Assembly (NCBI RefSeq): GCF_001905655.1
Contig: NZ_JMHT01000037.1
Span: 37,571 to 101,570, forward strand
Source: Mycobacterium sp. ST-F2
Lineage (GTDB): Bacteria > Actinomycetota > Actinomycetes > Mycobacteriales > Mycobacteriaceae
DNA length: 64,000 nt
Direction: 5' to 3'
Shown: positions 34,191-42,833 of the stretch, in pieces
Layout: each line of letters opens with the position of its first letter
How positions within the stretch are numbered: position 1 is the first letter of the stretch
Notes under the pieces: model-generated
What the model saw: the letters and a program-made list of their open reading frames with translations, nothing else
Told to the model about the DNA's origin: nothing
Databases searched by the model: none
Program-made: the position numbers and the translations under genes

Positions 34191-37100
34191 CTAATTGCGG
34201 CGGGCCGCTTCTTGTGCAAGCTGGACACGCGACGAGTACCCGAGTTTGGCGTAGATATGGCTGAGATGTGTTTCGACGGTGCGCGGTGACACGAACAGCC
34301 TGACGCCGATGTCCTTGTTGCCCAAGCCCTCGCTGACCAGCCGTGCGACGTCGAGTTCAGTCGGGGTGAGAGCGGCCCAGCCAGTGGGTGGTCGTTTGCG
34401 TTCGCCGCGCCCACGGCGTGCGTAGCTGATGGCCTCTTCGGTCGTCAGTGCCGTCCCCTCGTCCCACGCCGCGTCGAAGTCGTGCTGTCCCATGGCATTT
34501 CGGATGGTATTCAGGAGCGTTTCGTGGTCCGCTTGGTAGATTTCATACCGCACCTCGCCCGTGCGCTGCCGGATGCCCTGTGCTGCTCCGAGGAGGCGGG
34601 CTGCTTCGGCGTAACTCTGGTCTGTCGACGCCATCTGAGCCAGGAACTCCAGAACGGCCGGCAAGCCGATCTGCACCCGCGTCTCCGTCGCACGGACGAG
34701 GGCTTCGTGCGCGTCACGTTCGGCCGCTTCCCGGTCGCCTTGAGCGAGCGCGACGCGGGCGCGTGCGGTGACCGCCCACATGCCGAAGTATCCGGTCATG
34801 GCGGCTACGCCTTCGTCGGCAAAATAGGTCGCTTTGGCGATGTCACCTGCGGCAAGCGCGGCCTCGGCCCGAAAACTCATGTTGGCCCGGGTGAATGAAA
34901 CGTCCGGGATCCGGCTGTAGCCCCTCTCGAACGAATGCTCCGCAGATGCGATGTCACCGGCAGCAAGGTGTGCCACTCCCAAGGACAGGTCGCCCAGGCC
35001 ATCGATAATGGGCCCGAGTTCAGCGCCGGATTCCGCAACCGCTTCCGAGACCGTCAGCGACTCGGCCCACCTGCCCAACCAGCCCAGGACGGGGCTCAGT
35101 ACGAGGAGGCCGTTGAACTTGGACAGCGGGTCGCCAGTCGTATCGGCGTCAGCGATGAATTCTCGCAACGTGACTTCTGCTGCGCGCAGGTCGCCCAGCA
35201 TGGCTGTCGACCCGCCCAGTCCCCAGGCCCGACACATGCCAGAGGCAAAGCGGTCGCCGATCGCGTCGGCCAGGATGCGGCCCTCGGTGGCTGCCGTACG
35301 TGCGCCGACGGCGTCGCCCGTCATCGCGGCCCCATATGCCTGAAAGCCCAAGAGCTGGCTCAGTCGCCATTTGTCTCCCAGCTGTCTGGCCAGCTCGATG
35401 GCCTCGGTGAAGAACGTCGCGACCTGTTCGGCGTCGAGGGCCGCGGTGGCGAAGCACGCTGTCAGGGTGCGGACCAACAGCGCCGGGTCGTCGACCCTGC
35501 GCGCGATCGCCAGCGCCTCGGCAGCTTGCTCGCGCCGCTCCGGCACGCCCAACCAGCCGTCGAACAGCGCACCGTCGGCGAGCGCCCGCGCCAGCACCGC
35601 GGGCCCGACGTCGCCGCCGCTCGATTTCAGTTCGGTCAGCGCATCGTCGATCCAACCCAGCCCTTCGCGCAGTCGGCCGCGGGTGAGCCAGAGCGGCTGC
35701 AGCGTCGACGCGATCTGCAGGGCTCTCGCGATGTCACCGCTTTCACGACTCCAGGCGAACGCCGCACGGAGGTTGTCGATTTCGGCTTCGGCTTCGTCGA
35801 CCAGCTGTTGGTGCCCGGTGGCGGCCGGGGCGTCGAGCCGGGCCGCCAGTCCGGTGTAGTAATCGCAGTGGCGGACCCGGACGTCGTCGGCTTCACCCGA
35901 CTCGCCCAGTTTCTCCAGGGCGTACTGGCGCACCGTTTCCAGCAGTCGGTACCGCGTGCGGCCGCCGCCACCGTCGGCCACCACCAGTGACTTGTCCACC
36001 AACAGCGCGAGCTGATCGAAGACCTGGTAGCGCTCGGCCTCGGTGACGGCGGCGACGGCACGCGCGGCCGCGAGGTCGAAGCCGCCGAGGAAAGGGGCGA
36101 GCCGGCGGAACAGGATTCGCTCGGACTCGGTCAGCAGTGCATGCGACCAGTCCACCGATGCGCGCAGGGTCTGCTGGCGCCGGACCGCGGTGCGGCGTCC
36201 ACCCGTCAACAGGCGGAAACGGTCGTGCAGGCTGCTCACGATCTCGTCGAGGGACAATGCCCGCACCCGGGCCGCGGCCAATTCGATGGCCAGCGGCATG
36301 CCGTCGAGCCGAGCGCAGATTTCGCTGACGGTGTGAATATCGTTGTCGTTCAAGGTGAAATCGGCACGTGCGCGGTGGGCGCGGTCAATGAACAAAGCGA
36401 TGGCGTCGTCGTCCAGCGACATCGACGGCACTCGCCAGGTGACTTCACCCGCGACACCGATCGGCTCGCGGCTGGTTGCCAAGAGCGTCAGACCGGGGCA
36501 GTTGCTCAGCAGCGTGGTGATCAGCGCGGCAGTGGAATCCACAAGGTGCTCACAGTTGTCCAGCAGCACCAACATGTGGCGATGCCCGATCGATCGGACG
36601 AGCGTGTCGACGGTGGAGCGGCCGGGCTGGTCCACCAGCGCCAGCGCCGTCGCCACGGCGCCCGGCACCAGATCGCCGTCGGCGATCGACGCCAGATCGA
36701 CGTACCAGACTCCGTCGGCGAAATCGGCCGCCAGTTGGCCCGCGACTTGAATGGCTAGTCGGGTCTTACCAGCGCCGCCGGTAGCGGTCAGCGTGACCAA
36801 CCGGTTGCCGACGACATTGATCCGTACGTCCTCGATCTCGGCGCCACGCCCGATGAAACTGGTCAGTTGTACCGGGAGTCGTTCGGCCGCAGGGGGATTC
36901 CCGGTGCGCAACGGTGGAAATTCATTGCGGATCTCCGGGTGACACAGTTGTGCCACCCGTTCGGGACGCGTCACCCCGCGCAGTTCGTACTTACCGAGAT
37001 CGGCCAGCCAGGCACCGTCGGGGAGTGCTTCGGCCACCAGGTCCTCGGTGGTGCCGGAGAGCACGGTCTGGCCGCCGTGGGCGAGATCGCGGATTCGCGC

Positions 37101-37499
37101 GGCCCGGTTGATCGCCGGTCCGATGTAGTTGGCGGCGTCGCGCAGCTGCACTTCCCCGGTGTGTAGCCCGATGCGCAAGCGGATCGGGGCAAGCGCCGTC
37201 TTCTGGAGGGCGAGAGCGCACGCCACTGCTTCGGTCGCGCGGGCGAACGCGACCACGAAGCTGTCGCCTTCACCCTGCTCGACAGGTCGTACCCCGCCGT
37301 GAGCGGCAAGCAGTTCGGCAAGCGTGTGGTCGAGGAGCTGAACCGCTGCGGTCATCTGTTCCGGCTGGGCCTCCCACAACCGGGTCGAGTCCTCGACATC
37401 GGCGAGGAGCAGCGTGACCGTGCCGGTTGGTAGATCGCTCACGCCCAACTCGCTCCCGCTGACCGGCGGCATGCCCGCGCGTAGATCCGATTCGGTCAT
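34191..37499 (-). CDS. Adenylate-cyclase-domain/NB-ARC-type ATPase/LuxR regulator
   Basis: This is a 1102-residue multidomain regulator. Residues about 20-190 form a class III cyclase domain with metal Asp candidates in LLLADVEDSTRLW and EGDSFVVAF, and NRAARI for catalysis. The ATPase (about 210-500) has Walker A GGAGKT and Walker B VLLDNCEH. A TPR-like helical region follows, then a C-terminal LuxR helix-turn-helix with LTPTELDVARLVSEGLGNKDIG and SPRTVETHLSHIYAKLG. M. tuberculosis has relatives with this plan (Rv0386, Rv1358, Rv2488c). I chose ATG MTESDLRAG; the frame is open 16 codons further. It is divergent from a P450 gene that it may control. Confidence 0.9.
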   Translation of the reverse strand: MTESDLRAGMPPVSGSELGVSDLPTGTVTLLLADVEDSTRLWEAQPEQMTAAVQLLDHTLAELLAAHGGVRPVEQGEGDSFVVAFARATEAVACALALQKTALAPIRLRIGLHTGEVQLRDAANYIGPAINRAARIRDLAHGGQTVLSGTTEDLVAEALPDGAWLADLGKYELRGVTRPERVAQLCHPEIRNEFPPLRTGNPPAAERLPVQLTSFIGRGAEIEDVRINVVGNRLVTLTATGGAGKTRLAIQVAGQLAADFADGVWYVDLASIADGDLVPGAVATALALVDQPGRSTVDTLVRSIGHRHMLVLLDNCEHLVDSTAALITTLLSNCPGLTLLATSREPIGVAGEVTWRVPSMSLDDDAIALFIDRAHRARADFTLNDNDIHTVSEICARLDGMPLAIELAAARVRALSLDEIVSSLHDRFRLLTGGRRTAVRRQQTLRASVDWSHALLTESERILFRRLAPFLGGFDLAAARAVAAVTEAERYQVFDQLALLVDKSLVVADGGGGRTRYRLLETVRQYALEKLGESGEADDVRVRHCDYYTGLAARLDAPAATGHQQLVDEAEAEIDNLRAAFAWSRESGDIARALQIASTLQPLWLTRGRLREGLGWIDDALTELKSSGGDVGPAVLARALADGALFDGWLGVPERREQAAEALAIARRVDDPALLVRTLTACFATAALDAEQVATFFTEAIELARQLGDKWRLSQLLGFQAYGAAMTGDAVGARTAATEGRILADAIGDRFASGMCRAWGLGGSTAMLGDLRAAEVTLREFIADADTTGDPLSKFNGLLVLSPVLGWLGRWAESLTVSEAVAESGAELGPIIDGLGDLSLGVAHLAAGDIASAEHSFERGYSRIPDVSFTRANMSFRAEAALAAGDIAKATYFADEGVAAMTGYFGMWAVTARARVALAQGDREAAERDAHEALVRATETRVQIGLPAVLEFLAQMASTDQSYAEAARLLGAAQGIRQRTGEVRYEIYQADHETLLNTIRNAMGQHDFDAAWDEGTALTTEEAISYARRGRGERKRPPTGWAALTPTELDVARLVSEGLGNKDIGVRLFVSPRTVETHLSHIYAKLGYSSRVQLAQEAARRN

Positions 37500-37530
37500 G
37501 CTAGCCAGCATCCGGGTCCCGGAAACGGGA

Positions 37531-37575
37531 AACATCAGGGAAAGCACGTAGCAGATACGTGGATCCCCTGATGTT
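37531..37575. promoter_or_regulatory. Two-tier palindrome between the LuxR-type regulator and P450
   Basis: Outer arms AACATCAGGG (37531-37540) and CCCTGATGTT (37566-37575), and inner arms CACGTA (37545-37550) and TACGTG (37556-37561), are all perfect and share one centre at 37553. The two 4-base spacers (AAAG, GATC) do not pair. This 45-base symmetric element lies in the 135-base gap between divergent genes and is a strong operator candidate for the adjacent LuxR-type regulator. Confidence 0.65.
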
Positions 37576-37634
37576 CACTGACGTGCTCAAACCACATAGT
37601 CGAGGAGATAGAACACCGACCCGGGAGCGCCGCC

Positions 37635-38891
37635 ATGACCGCTGTTGCCGAACGAAGCAGCTGCCCCAATGTCTTCGAGGCCGGCTTGCCGACCATCGAC
37701 TACGGGCAGGCTCACCATCCCGACGATGTGCACGCCATTCTGCGCGCGGCTCGCGAGCAGGCTCCGATCGCGATCGGGCCCTACGGGCCGGAACTGCTGA
37801 CCTACGACCTCGTGCATGCGGTGCTGCGCGATGCACGCTTCGTAATGCCGCCGGGAATGTTCCTTGTGGCACAAGGCATCACGTCGGGTCCGGTATGGGA
37901 TCACGTGGTCTCCAACATCATCAGCCTCGACGGCGAGCCGCATCTGCGGCTGCGTCGCTTGGTATGTAAGGCATTCACGCCACGAGCGACGGCGCGTATG
38001 CACGCCACCATCACCGACATCATCACCGGGTTGGTCGAGCGCCAGCTGACCCGCGGGCACTGCGATGTCGTCACCGACATCGCACGGCAATACCCGATCC
38101 CGGTGATCTGCGCGATGCTCGGTGCACCACCGGAGGACTGGGAGTTGTTCTCGGACTGGACCGACGACATCCTGAAGGCCTACAGCTGGGGTGCCGCTGA
38201 CAATCTTCCGGTGATCCAGCGTGCCTGGGAGGCGATGGATGCCTACATCGACGACATGGTGGCCCAGCGCCGGCGGTGTCTGACCGACGACCTCATCTCC
38301 GAACTTATCCGCGCCGAGGACGACGGAGACCGCCTGAACGCCGGCGAGCTGCGAATGCTCGTCGCTGCGATGCTCACCGGCGGTACCGATACGACGCGTC
38401 ATCAACTGAGCGCATCGGTCCACACGCTGTGCGATCACCCGGACCAGTGGACGTTGCTCGGCAGCCATCCGGAGTTGGCCGACGGCGCGGTTGAGGAACT
38501 CATCCGGCACTCACCGATGACGTTCGTGACCTTGCGCGCCGCGGTCGAGGACGTCGTACTCGCGGGCGTGGAAATCCCGGCCGGCACATTGATCGTGATC
38601 AACACCGGCGCGGCCAATCGCGATCCCGCCGTATTCGACGATCCGGACCGTCTCGATATCCGCCGGCAGGGCGCGCCACCGATTCAGACGTTCGGGGGAG
38701 GGGTGCACTACTGCCTGGGTGCGCATCTGGCGCGACTGGAATTGACCGAGGCGCTGAGAGTCATGACACAGCGGTGGCCACATGCCCGCCGCACTGGTCC
38801 TGCTCCGTGGAATCCGGTGAATGAACTGGGCGGGCCGACGACGCTGCCGATCGAGTTCGGACCGGAGTCGGGGGTGGGTCATGCCGAGTGA
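37635..38891 (+). CDS. Cytochrome P450
   Basis: This 418-residue P450 has I-helix motif TGGTDTT near 252-258, ExxR in VEELIRHSP and haem loop FGGGVHYCLG with C360. The H-x-C haem loop and overall length fit the soluble class I bacterial P450s that use ferredoxin. The ATG follows a GGGAGCG site. It is divergent from the large LuxR-type regulator, with the two-tier palindrome between them. It is not closely similar to the first P450 in this window, so the two are separate families. The substrate is unknown. Confidence 0.92.
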   Translation: MTAVAERSSCPNVFEAGLPTIDYGQAHHPDDVHAILRAAREQAPIAIGPYGPELLTYDLVHAVLRDARFVMPPGMFLVAQGITSGPVWDHVVSNIISLDGEPHLRLRRLVCKAFTPRATARMHATITDIITGLVERQLTRGHCDVVTDIARQYPIPVICAMLGAPPEDWELFSDWTDDILKAYSWGAADNLPVIQRAWEAMDAYIDDMVAQRRRCLTDDLISELIRAEDDGDRLNAGELRMLVAAMLTGGTDTTRHQLSASVHTLCDHPDQWTLLGSHPELADGAVEELIRHSPMTFVTLRAAVEDVVLAGVEIPAGTLIVINTGAANRDPAVFDDPDRLDIRRQGAPPIQTFGGGVHYCLGAHLARLELTEALRVMTQRWPHARRTGPAPWNPVNELGGPTTLPIEFGPESGVGHAE

Positions 38892-38967
38892 CCCGTTTCA
38901 GATGGTGATGGTTCAGGGCTACCGGGTGAAGCTCGCCGTGTGACAAGCCACCCTGGCCTCTGACCCA

Positions 38968-39020
38968 ACACACTTCCGGAACGCGATATCACCGGCGATA
39001 TCGCGTTCCGCGAAGTGTGT
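38968..39020. terminator. Imperfect long inverted repeat after the P450 gene
   Basis: Arms 38968-38990 and 38997-39020 pair almost completely (one base bulged), around the loop ACCGGC. The arms contain GGAACGCGATATC. It lies 77 bases past the P450 stop and before the cysD promoter, so it probably insulates the two units. There is no T-run. The rest of 38892-39112 holds nothing I can identify. Confidence 0.5.
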
Positions 39021-39112
39021 GCAGAGACACCGACTGGTGCTCATGTGGTTCGTGTGACGCGGCTGCCAATGTCGCCGGCGTCCCGGTGAGTCGGACGCCC
39101 TGCGCGAAACCA

Positions 39113-39141
39113 TTGACACTCCCGGCCGACCACCGTAAATT
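39113..39141 (+). promoter_or_regulatory. Near-consensus sigma-A promoter of the cysDNCQ operon
   Basis: TTGACA (39113-39118) and TAAATT (39136-39141) are separated by exactly 17 bases. The -35 is a perfect match and the -10 fits the mycobacterial TANNNT form. Transcription should start near 39148, leaving a leader of about 40 bases before cysD. I see no riboswitch-like structure in that leader. Confidence 0.75.
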
Positions 39142-39188
39142 CCGACTATGGTTCTTAACTTGACCAGTTCTACCAACTTTACGGGGAA

Positions 39189-40139
39189 ATGATGACCGTC
39201 ACTCCCGACGCCGCGGAGGCGTCCAAGGTGGACCAGCGGGCCGCCAAATACGAATTGAGCCATCTGCGATCGTTGGAGGCCGAGGCCATCCACATCATCC
39301 GCGAGGTCGCCGCGGAGTTCGAGCGGCCCGTGCTGCTGTTCTCCGGTGGCAAGGACTCCATCGTGATGCTGCACCTGGCCATCAAGGCGTTCGCGCCGGG
39401 CCGCCTGCCGTTCCCCGTCATGCACGTCGATACGGGCCACAACTTCGAAGAGGTCATCGCCACCCGCGACGCCTTGGTGGAGAAGTACAACCTGCGCCTG
39501 GTCGTGGCCAGCGTGCAGGAGGACATCGACGCCGGCCGTGTCGTCGACAACGGTCCGTCGCGCAACCCGCTGCAGACCGTCTCGCTGCTGCGCGGCATCC
39601 GGGAGAACAAGTTCGACGCCGCCTTCGGTGGCGCCCGCCGCGACGAGGAGAAGGCCCGAGCCAAGGAGCGCGTCTACAGCTTCCGCGACGAGTTCGGTCA
39701 GTGGGACCCCAAGAACCAGCGCCCCGAGCTGTGGAACCTGTACAACGGCCGGCACCGCAAGGGCGAGCACATCCGCGTCTTCCCGCTGTCGAACTGGACC
39801 GAGTACGACATCTGGGCGTACATCGGCGCCGAGGAGATCGCGCTGCCGAGCATCTACTACGCGCACGAGCGTCAGGTCTTCGAGCGCGACGGCATGCTGC
39901 TCGCGGTGCACGAGTACCTCAAGCCGAACGACGACGAGCCGGTGATCACCAAGACCGTCCGGTTCCGCACCGTCGGCGACGTCACCTGCACCGGCTGCGT
40001 CGAGTCGGAGGCTTCGACCGTCGAGGAAGTCATCGCCGAGACCGCGGTGTCCCGACTGACCGAGCGCGGCGCGACCCGCGCAGACGACCGGATTTCTGAG
40101 GCCGGCATGGAAGACCGCAAGCGGGAAGGCTACTTCTGA
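39189..40139 (+). CDS. cysD: Sulfate adenylyltransferase subunit 2, CysD
   Basis: This 316-residue ATP sulfurylase subunit makes adenylylsulfate (APS) from ATP and sulfate. The PP-loop is LLFSGGKDS (SGGKDS at 52-57); further family blocks are HVDTGHNFEE and FGGARRDEEKARAKERV. Two adjacent ATGs (39189, 39192) are possible; the second is better spaced from the GGGG site. It is the first gene of an operon with cysNC and cysQ and works as a complex with CysN, whose GTP hydrolysis drives the reaction. Confidence 0.96.
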   Translation: MMTVTPDAAEASKVDQRAAKYELSHLRSLEAEAIHIIREVAAEFERPVLLFSGGKDSIVMLHLAIKAFAPGRLPFPVMHVDTGHNFEEVIATRDALVEKYNLRLVVASVQEDIDAGRVVDNGPSRNPLQTVSLLRGIRENKFDAAFGGARRDEEKARAKERVYSFRDEFGQWDPKNQRPELWNLYNGRHRKGEHIRVFPLSNWTEYDIWAYIGAEEIALPSIYYAHERQVFERDGMLLAVHEYLKPNDDEPVITKTVRFRTVGDVTCTGCVESEASTVEEVIAETAVSRLTERGATRADDRISEAGMEDRKREGYF

Positions 40140-40173
40140 TGAGCGCTCGCGCGAAGAAGGGAATGCAAAGCTA

Positions 40174-42021
40174 ATGGCAACCTTGTTGCGTATCGCCACT
40201 GCCGGTTCGGTGGACGACGGAAAGTCCACGCTGATCGGCCGGCTGCTCTATGACAGCAAGGCCGTCATGGAGGACCAGCTGGCCGCCGTCGAGCGCACCT
40301 CCAAGGAACGCGGCCACGGCTACACCGACCTCGCTCTGGTCACCGACGGCCTGCGCGCCGAGCGCGAACAGGGCATCACCATCGATGTCGCATACCGCTA
40401 CTTCGCCACGGCCAAACGGAAATTCATCATCGCCGACACGCCGGGCCACATCCAGTACACCCGGAACATGGTCACCGGCACCTCGACGGCGCAGCTGGCC
40501 ATCGTGCTGGTCGACGCCCGCCACGGCCTCTTGGAGCAGTCGCGCCGGCACGCCTTCCTGGCGTCGCTGCTGGGCATCCAGCACATCGTGCTGGCGGTCA
40601 ACAAGATGGACCTGATCGATTGGGACCGTGAGCGTTTCGAGAAGATTCGCGATGACTTCCACGAGTTCGTGGCCCGCCTGGACATCCAGGATGTCACCAC
40701 CATCCCGCTGTCGGCGCTGGCCGGCGACAACGTGGTGACCAAGTCGGACAAGACACCGTGGTACGAGGGTCCGTCGCTGCTGAGCCACCTCGAAGAGGTG
40801 TACATCGCCGGTGACCGCAACCTGAAGGACGTCCGCTTCCCGGTGCAGTACGTCATCCGGCCGCAGACTCACGAGCACGCCGACCACCGCAGCTACGCGG
40901 GCACCATCGCCAGCGGCGTCATGCGCCCCGGCGACGAAATCGTCGTCCTCCCAGCAGGAAAGACCAGCACCATCACCGCCATCGATGGACCGACAGGTCC
41001 GGTCGAGGAGGCGTTCGCGCCGATGGCGGTGTCGGTCAGCCTGGCCGACGACATCGACATCTCGCGTGGCGACATGATCGCCCGTGTGCACAACCAGCCG
41101 CACACCACGCAGGAATTCGACGCCACCGTGTGCTGGATGTCCGACGACGCGAGCCTCGAGCCGGGCCGGGACTACATCATCAAGCACACCACCCGCACCA
41201 CGCGGGCCCGGGTTTCGGACCTGGACTACCGCTTGGACGTCAACACCCTGCACCGCGACAAGAGCGCAACGGCGTTGAAGCTCAACGAACTTGGCCGCGT
41301 CACGCTGCGTACGCAGCAGCCGCTGCTGCTCGACGAGTACTCGCGCAACTCGGTGACGGGGTCGTTCATCCTGATCGACCCGGACACCAATGGCACCGTC
41401 GCCGCGGGCATGGTGCGCGAGACGACGCCGGCCGCCGGCCGGGCCGCCACCCCGAACGCCGTGCGGCACGCCAACCTCGTCACCGCCGAGGACCGGCTGT
41501 CCAAGGGCAGCACGGTGTGGTTCACCGGCCTGTCCGGCTCGGGCAAGTCGTCGGTGGCCATGCTGGTGGAGCGCAAGCTGCTCGAATTGGGCCGTCCCGC
41601 ATACGTTCTCGACGGCGACAACCTACGCCACGGGCTGAACGCTGACCTGGGCTTCTCCATGGCAGACCGCTCGGAGAACCTGCGCCGCCTGGCTCACATC
41701 GCCACGCTGCTGGCCGATTCGGGTCAGATCGTGCTGGTGCCTGCGATCAGCCCGTTGGAAGAGCACCGCGAGCTGGCCCGAAAGGTCCACACCGACCAGG
41801 GATTCGAGTTCTTCGAGGTGTTCATGGACACCCCGTTGGCTGACTGCGAGGCCCGCGATCCCAAGGGTCTGTACGCCAAGGCGCGTGCCGGTGAGATCAC
41901 GCACTTCACCGGTATCGACAGCCCGTACCAGCGGCCGAAGAACCCGGATCTGCAGCTGTCGCCGGAGGACCTGGACGCCCAGGCGCAGCGCGTCGTCGAC
42001 ATGCTGGTGGCCCAGCGATGA
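40174..42021 (+). CDS. cysN: Bifunctional CysN GTPase and APS kinase, CysNC
   Basis: This 615-residue fusion has an EF-Tu-like GTPase (GSVDDGKST at 11-19, DTPGH near 90, NKMD near 145) with beta-barrel domains, followed by an APS kinase domain with P-loop GLSGSGKSS near 452-460 and DGDNLRHGLN. The N-terminal part activates sulfate with CysD; the C-terminal part phosphorylates APS to PAPS. The CysN-CysC fusion is normal in mycobacteria. It lies 34 bases after cysD, and its stop overlaps the cysQ start. Confidence 0.96.
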   Translation: MATLLRIATAGSVDDGKSTLIGRLLYDSKAVMEDQLAAVERTSKERGHGYTDLALVTDGLRAEREQGITIDVAYRYFATAKRKFIIADTPGHIQYTRNMVTGTSTAQLAIVLVDARHGLLEQSRRHAFLASLLGIQHIVLAVNKMDLIDWDRERFEKIRDDFHEFVARLDIQDVTTIPLSALAGDNVVTKSDKTPWYEGPSLLSHLEEVYIAGDRNLKDVRFPVQYVIRPQTHEHADHRSYAGTIASGVMRPGDEIVVLPAGKTSTITAIDGPTGPVEEAFAPMAVSVSLADDIDISRGDMIARVHNQPHTTQEFDATVCWMSDDASLEPGRDYIIKHTTRTTRARVSDLDYRLDVNTLHRDKSATALKLNELGRVTLRTQQPLLLDEYSRNSVTGSFILIDPDTNGTVAAGMVRETTPAAGRAATPNAVRHANLVTAEDRLSKGSTVWFTGLSGSGKSSVAMLVERKLLELGRPAYVLDGDNLRHGLNADLGFSMADRSENLRRLAHIATLLADSGQIVLVPAISPLEEHRELARKVHTDQGFEFFEVFMDTPLADCEARDPKGLYAKARAGEITHFTGIDSPYQRPKNPDLQLSPEDLDAQAQRVVDMLVAQR

Positions 42022-42764
42022 TGGATCACGAGGTGGCCGAGCGGCTGGCCACCCGCGCGGGTGACCTGCTCCTGGATGTGCGGGCCGAGTTCGCCACGGC
42101 CGACGCTTCCGAGCGGAAAGCCGCGGGGGACAAGCGCGCTCACGAGTTCTTGATGACGGAGCTCGCGCGGTTGCGTCCCAATGACGCGGTGCTCTCCGAG
42201 GAGGCGACGGAGGAGGAGCGGGCCAACAGCGCCCGCCTGACGTCCGACCGGGTGTGGATCGTCGACCCGCTCGACGGCACGCGCGAGTTCTCCGAGCTTG
42301 ACCGGGAGGACTGGGCCGTGCACGTGGCGCTGTGGGAGTCCGGCGAGTTGGTCGCCGGCGCCGTGGCGCTGCCCGCGCAGAACACCACGCTGCACACGCC
42401 CGCCGTGGCCGCGCCCCGCCCGGTCGACGGCCCGCCGCGCATCGTGGTGTCCCGCACCCGGCCGCCGGCCATCGCCCTCGCGGTGCGTGACGCCCTCGAC
42501 GGCGTTCTGGTCGAAATGGGTTCGGCGGGAGCCAAAGTCGCGGCCGTGATCCAGGGCCGGGCCGACGTCTACGTCCACGCCGGTGGTCAGTTCGAGTGGG
42601 ACTCCGCCGCGCCGGTCGCGGTGGCCCGTGCCGCCGGACTGCACACCTCACGCATCGACGGCTCGCCGCTGGTCTACAACCGCGAGGACCCGAAGCTGCC
42701 CGACCTGGTGGTGTGCCGGCCGGAACTGGCTGAGCGGGTACTGGCGATCACTGCCACGCAGTAG
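42018..42764 (+). CDS. cysQ: 3'-phosphoadenosine 5'-phosphate phosphatase, CysQ
   Basis: This 248-residue protein of the inositol monophosphatase/CysQ fold has metal-binding motifs LSEEATEEE near 55-63 and DPLDGTREF near 84-92, and the late WDSAAPVAVARAAG. It removes the 3' phosphate from PAP or PAPS, recycling the by-product of sulfotransfer and balancing the PAPS pool made by CysNC. The ATG overlaps the cysNC stop as ATGA, so it is coupled to PAPS synthesis. Confidence 0.92.
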   Translation: MMDHEVAERLATRAGDLLLDVRAEFATADASERKAAGDKRAHEFLMTELARLRPNDAVLSEEATEEERANSARLTSDRVWIVDPLDGTREFSELDREDWAVHVALWESGELVAGAVALPAQNTTLHTPAVAAPRPVDGPPRIVVSRTRPPAIALAVRDALDGVLVEMGSAGAKVAAVIQGRADVYVHAGGQFEWDSAAPVAVARAAGLHTSRIDGSPLVYNREDPKLPDLVVCRPELAERVLAITATQ

Positions 42765-42779
42765 CTTTCGCGAAATCGA

Positions 42780-42819
42780 CGAAATGGCTGTGGGAACTTA
42801 CGCTCCCGCAGCCATTTCG
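42780..42819. terminator. Hairpin between cysQ and the convergent membrane-protein gene
   Basis: Arms 42780-42795 and 42804-42819 pair over 16 bases with one G-U type mismatch, around an 8-base loop. The hairpin begins 16 bases past the cysQ stop and serves both convergent transcripts. No T-run follows. Confidence 0.65.
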
Positions 42820-42833
42820 CGTATCTCGGCGAC

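Noticed and set aside
39142..39188. Sulfur-related riboswitch (SAM type) before cysD
   Set aside because: The leader is only about 40 bases and shows no conserved riboswitch core or stable hairpin.
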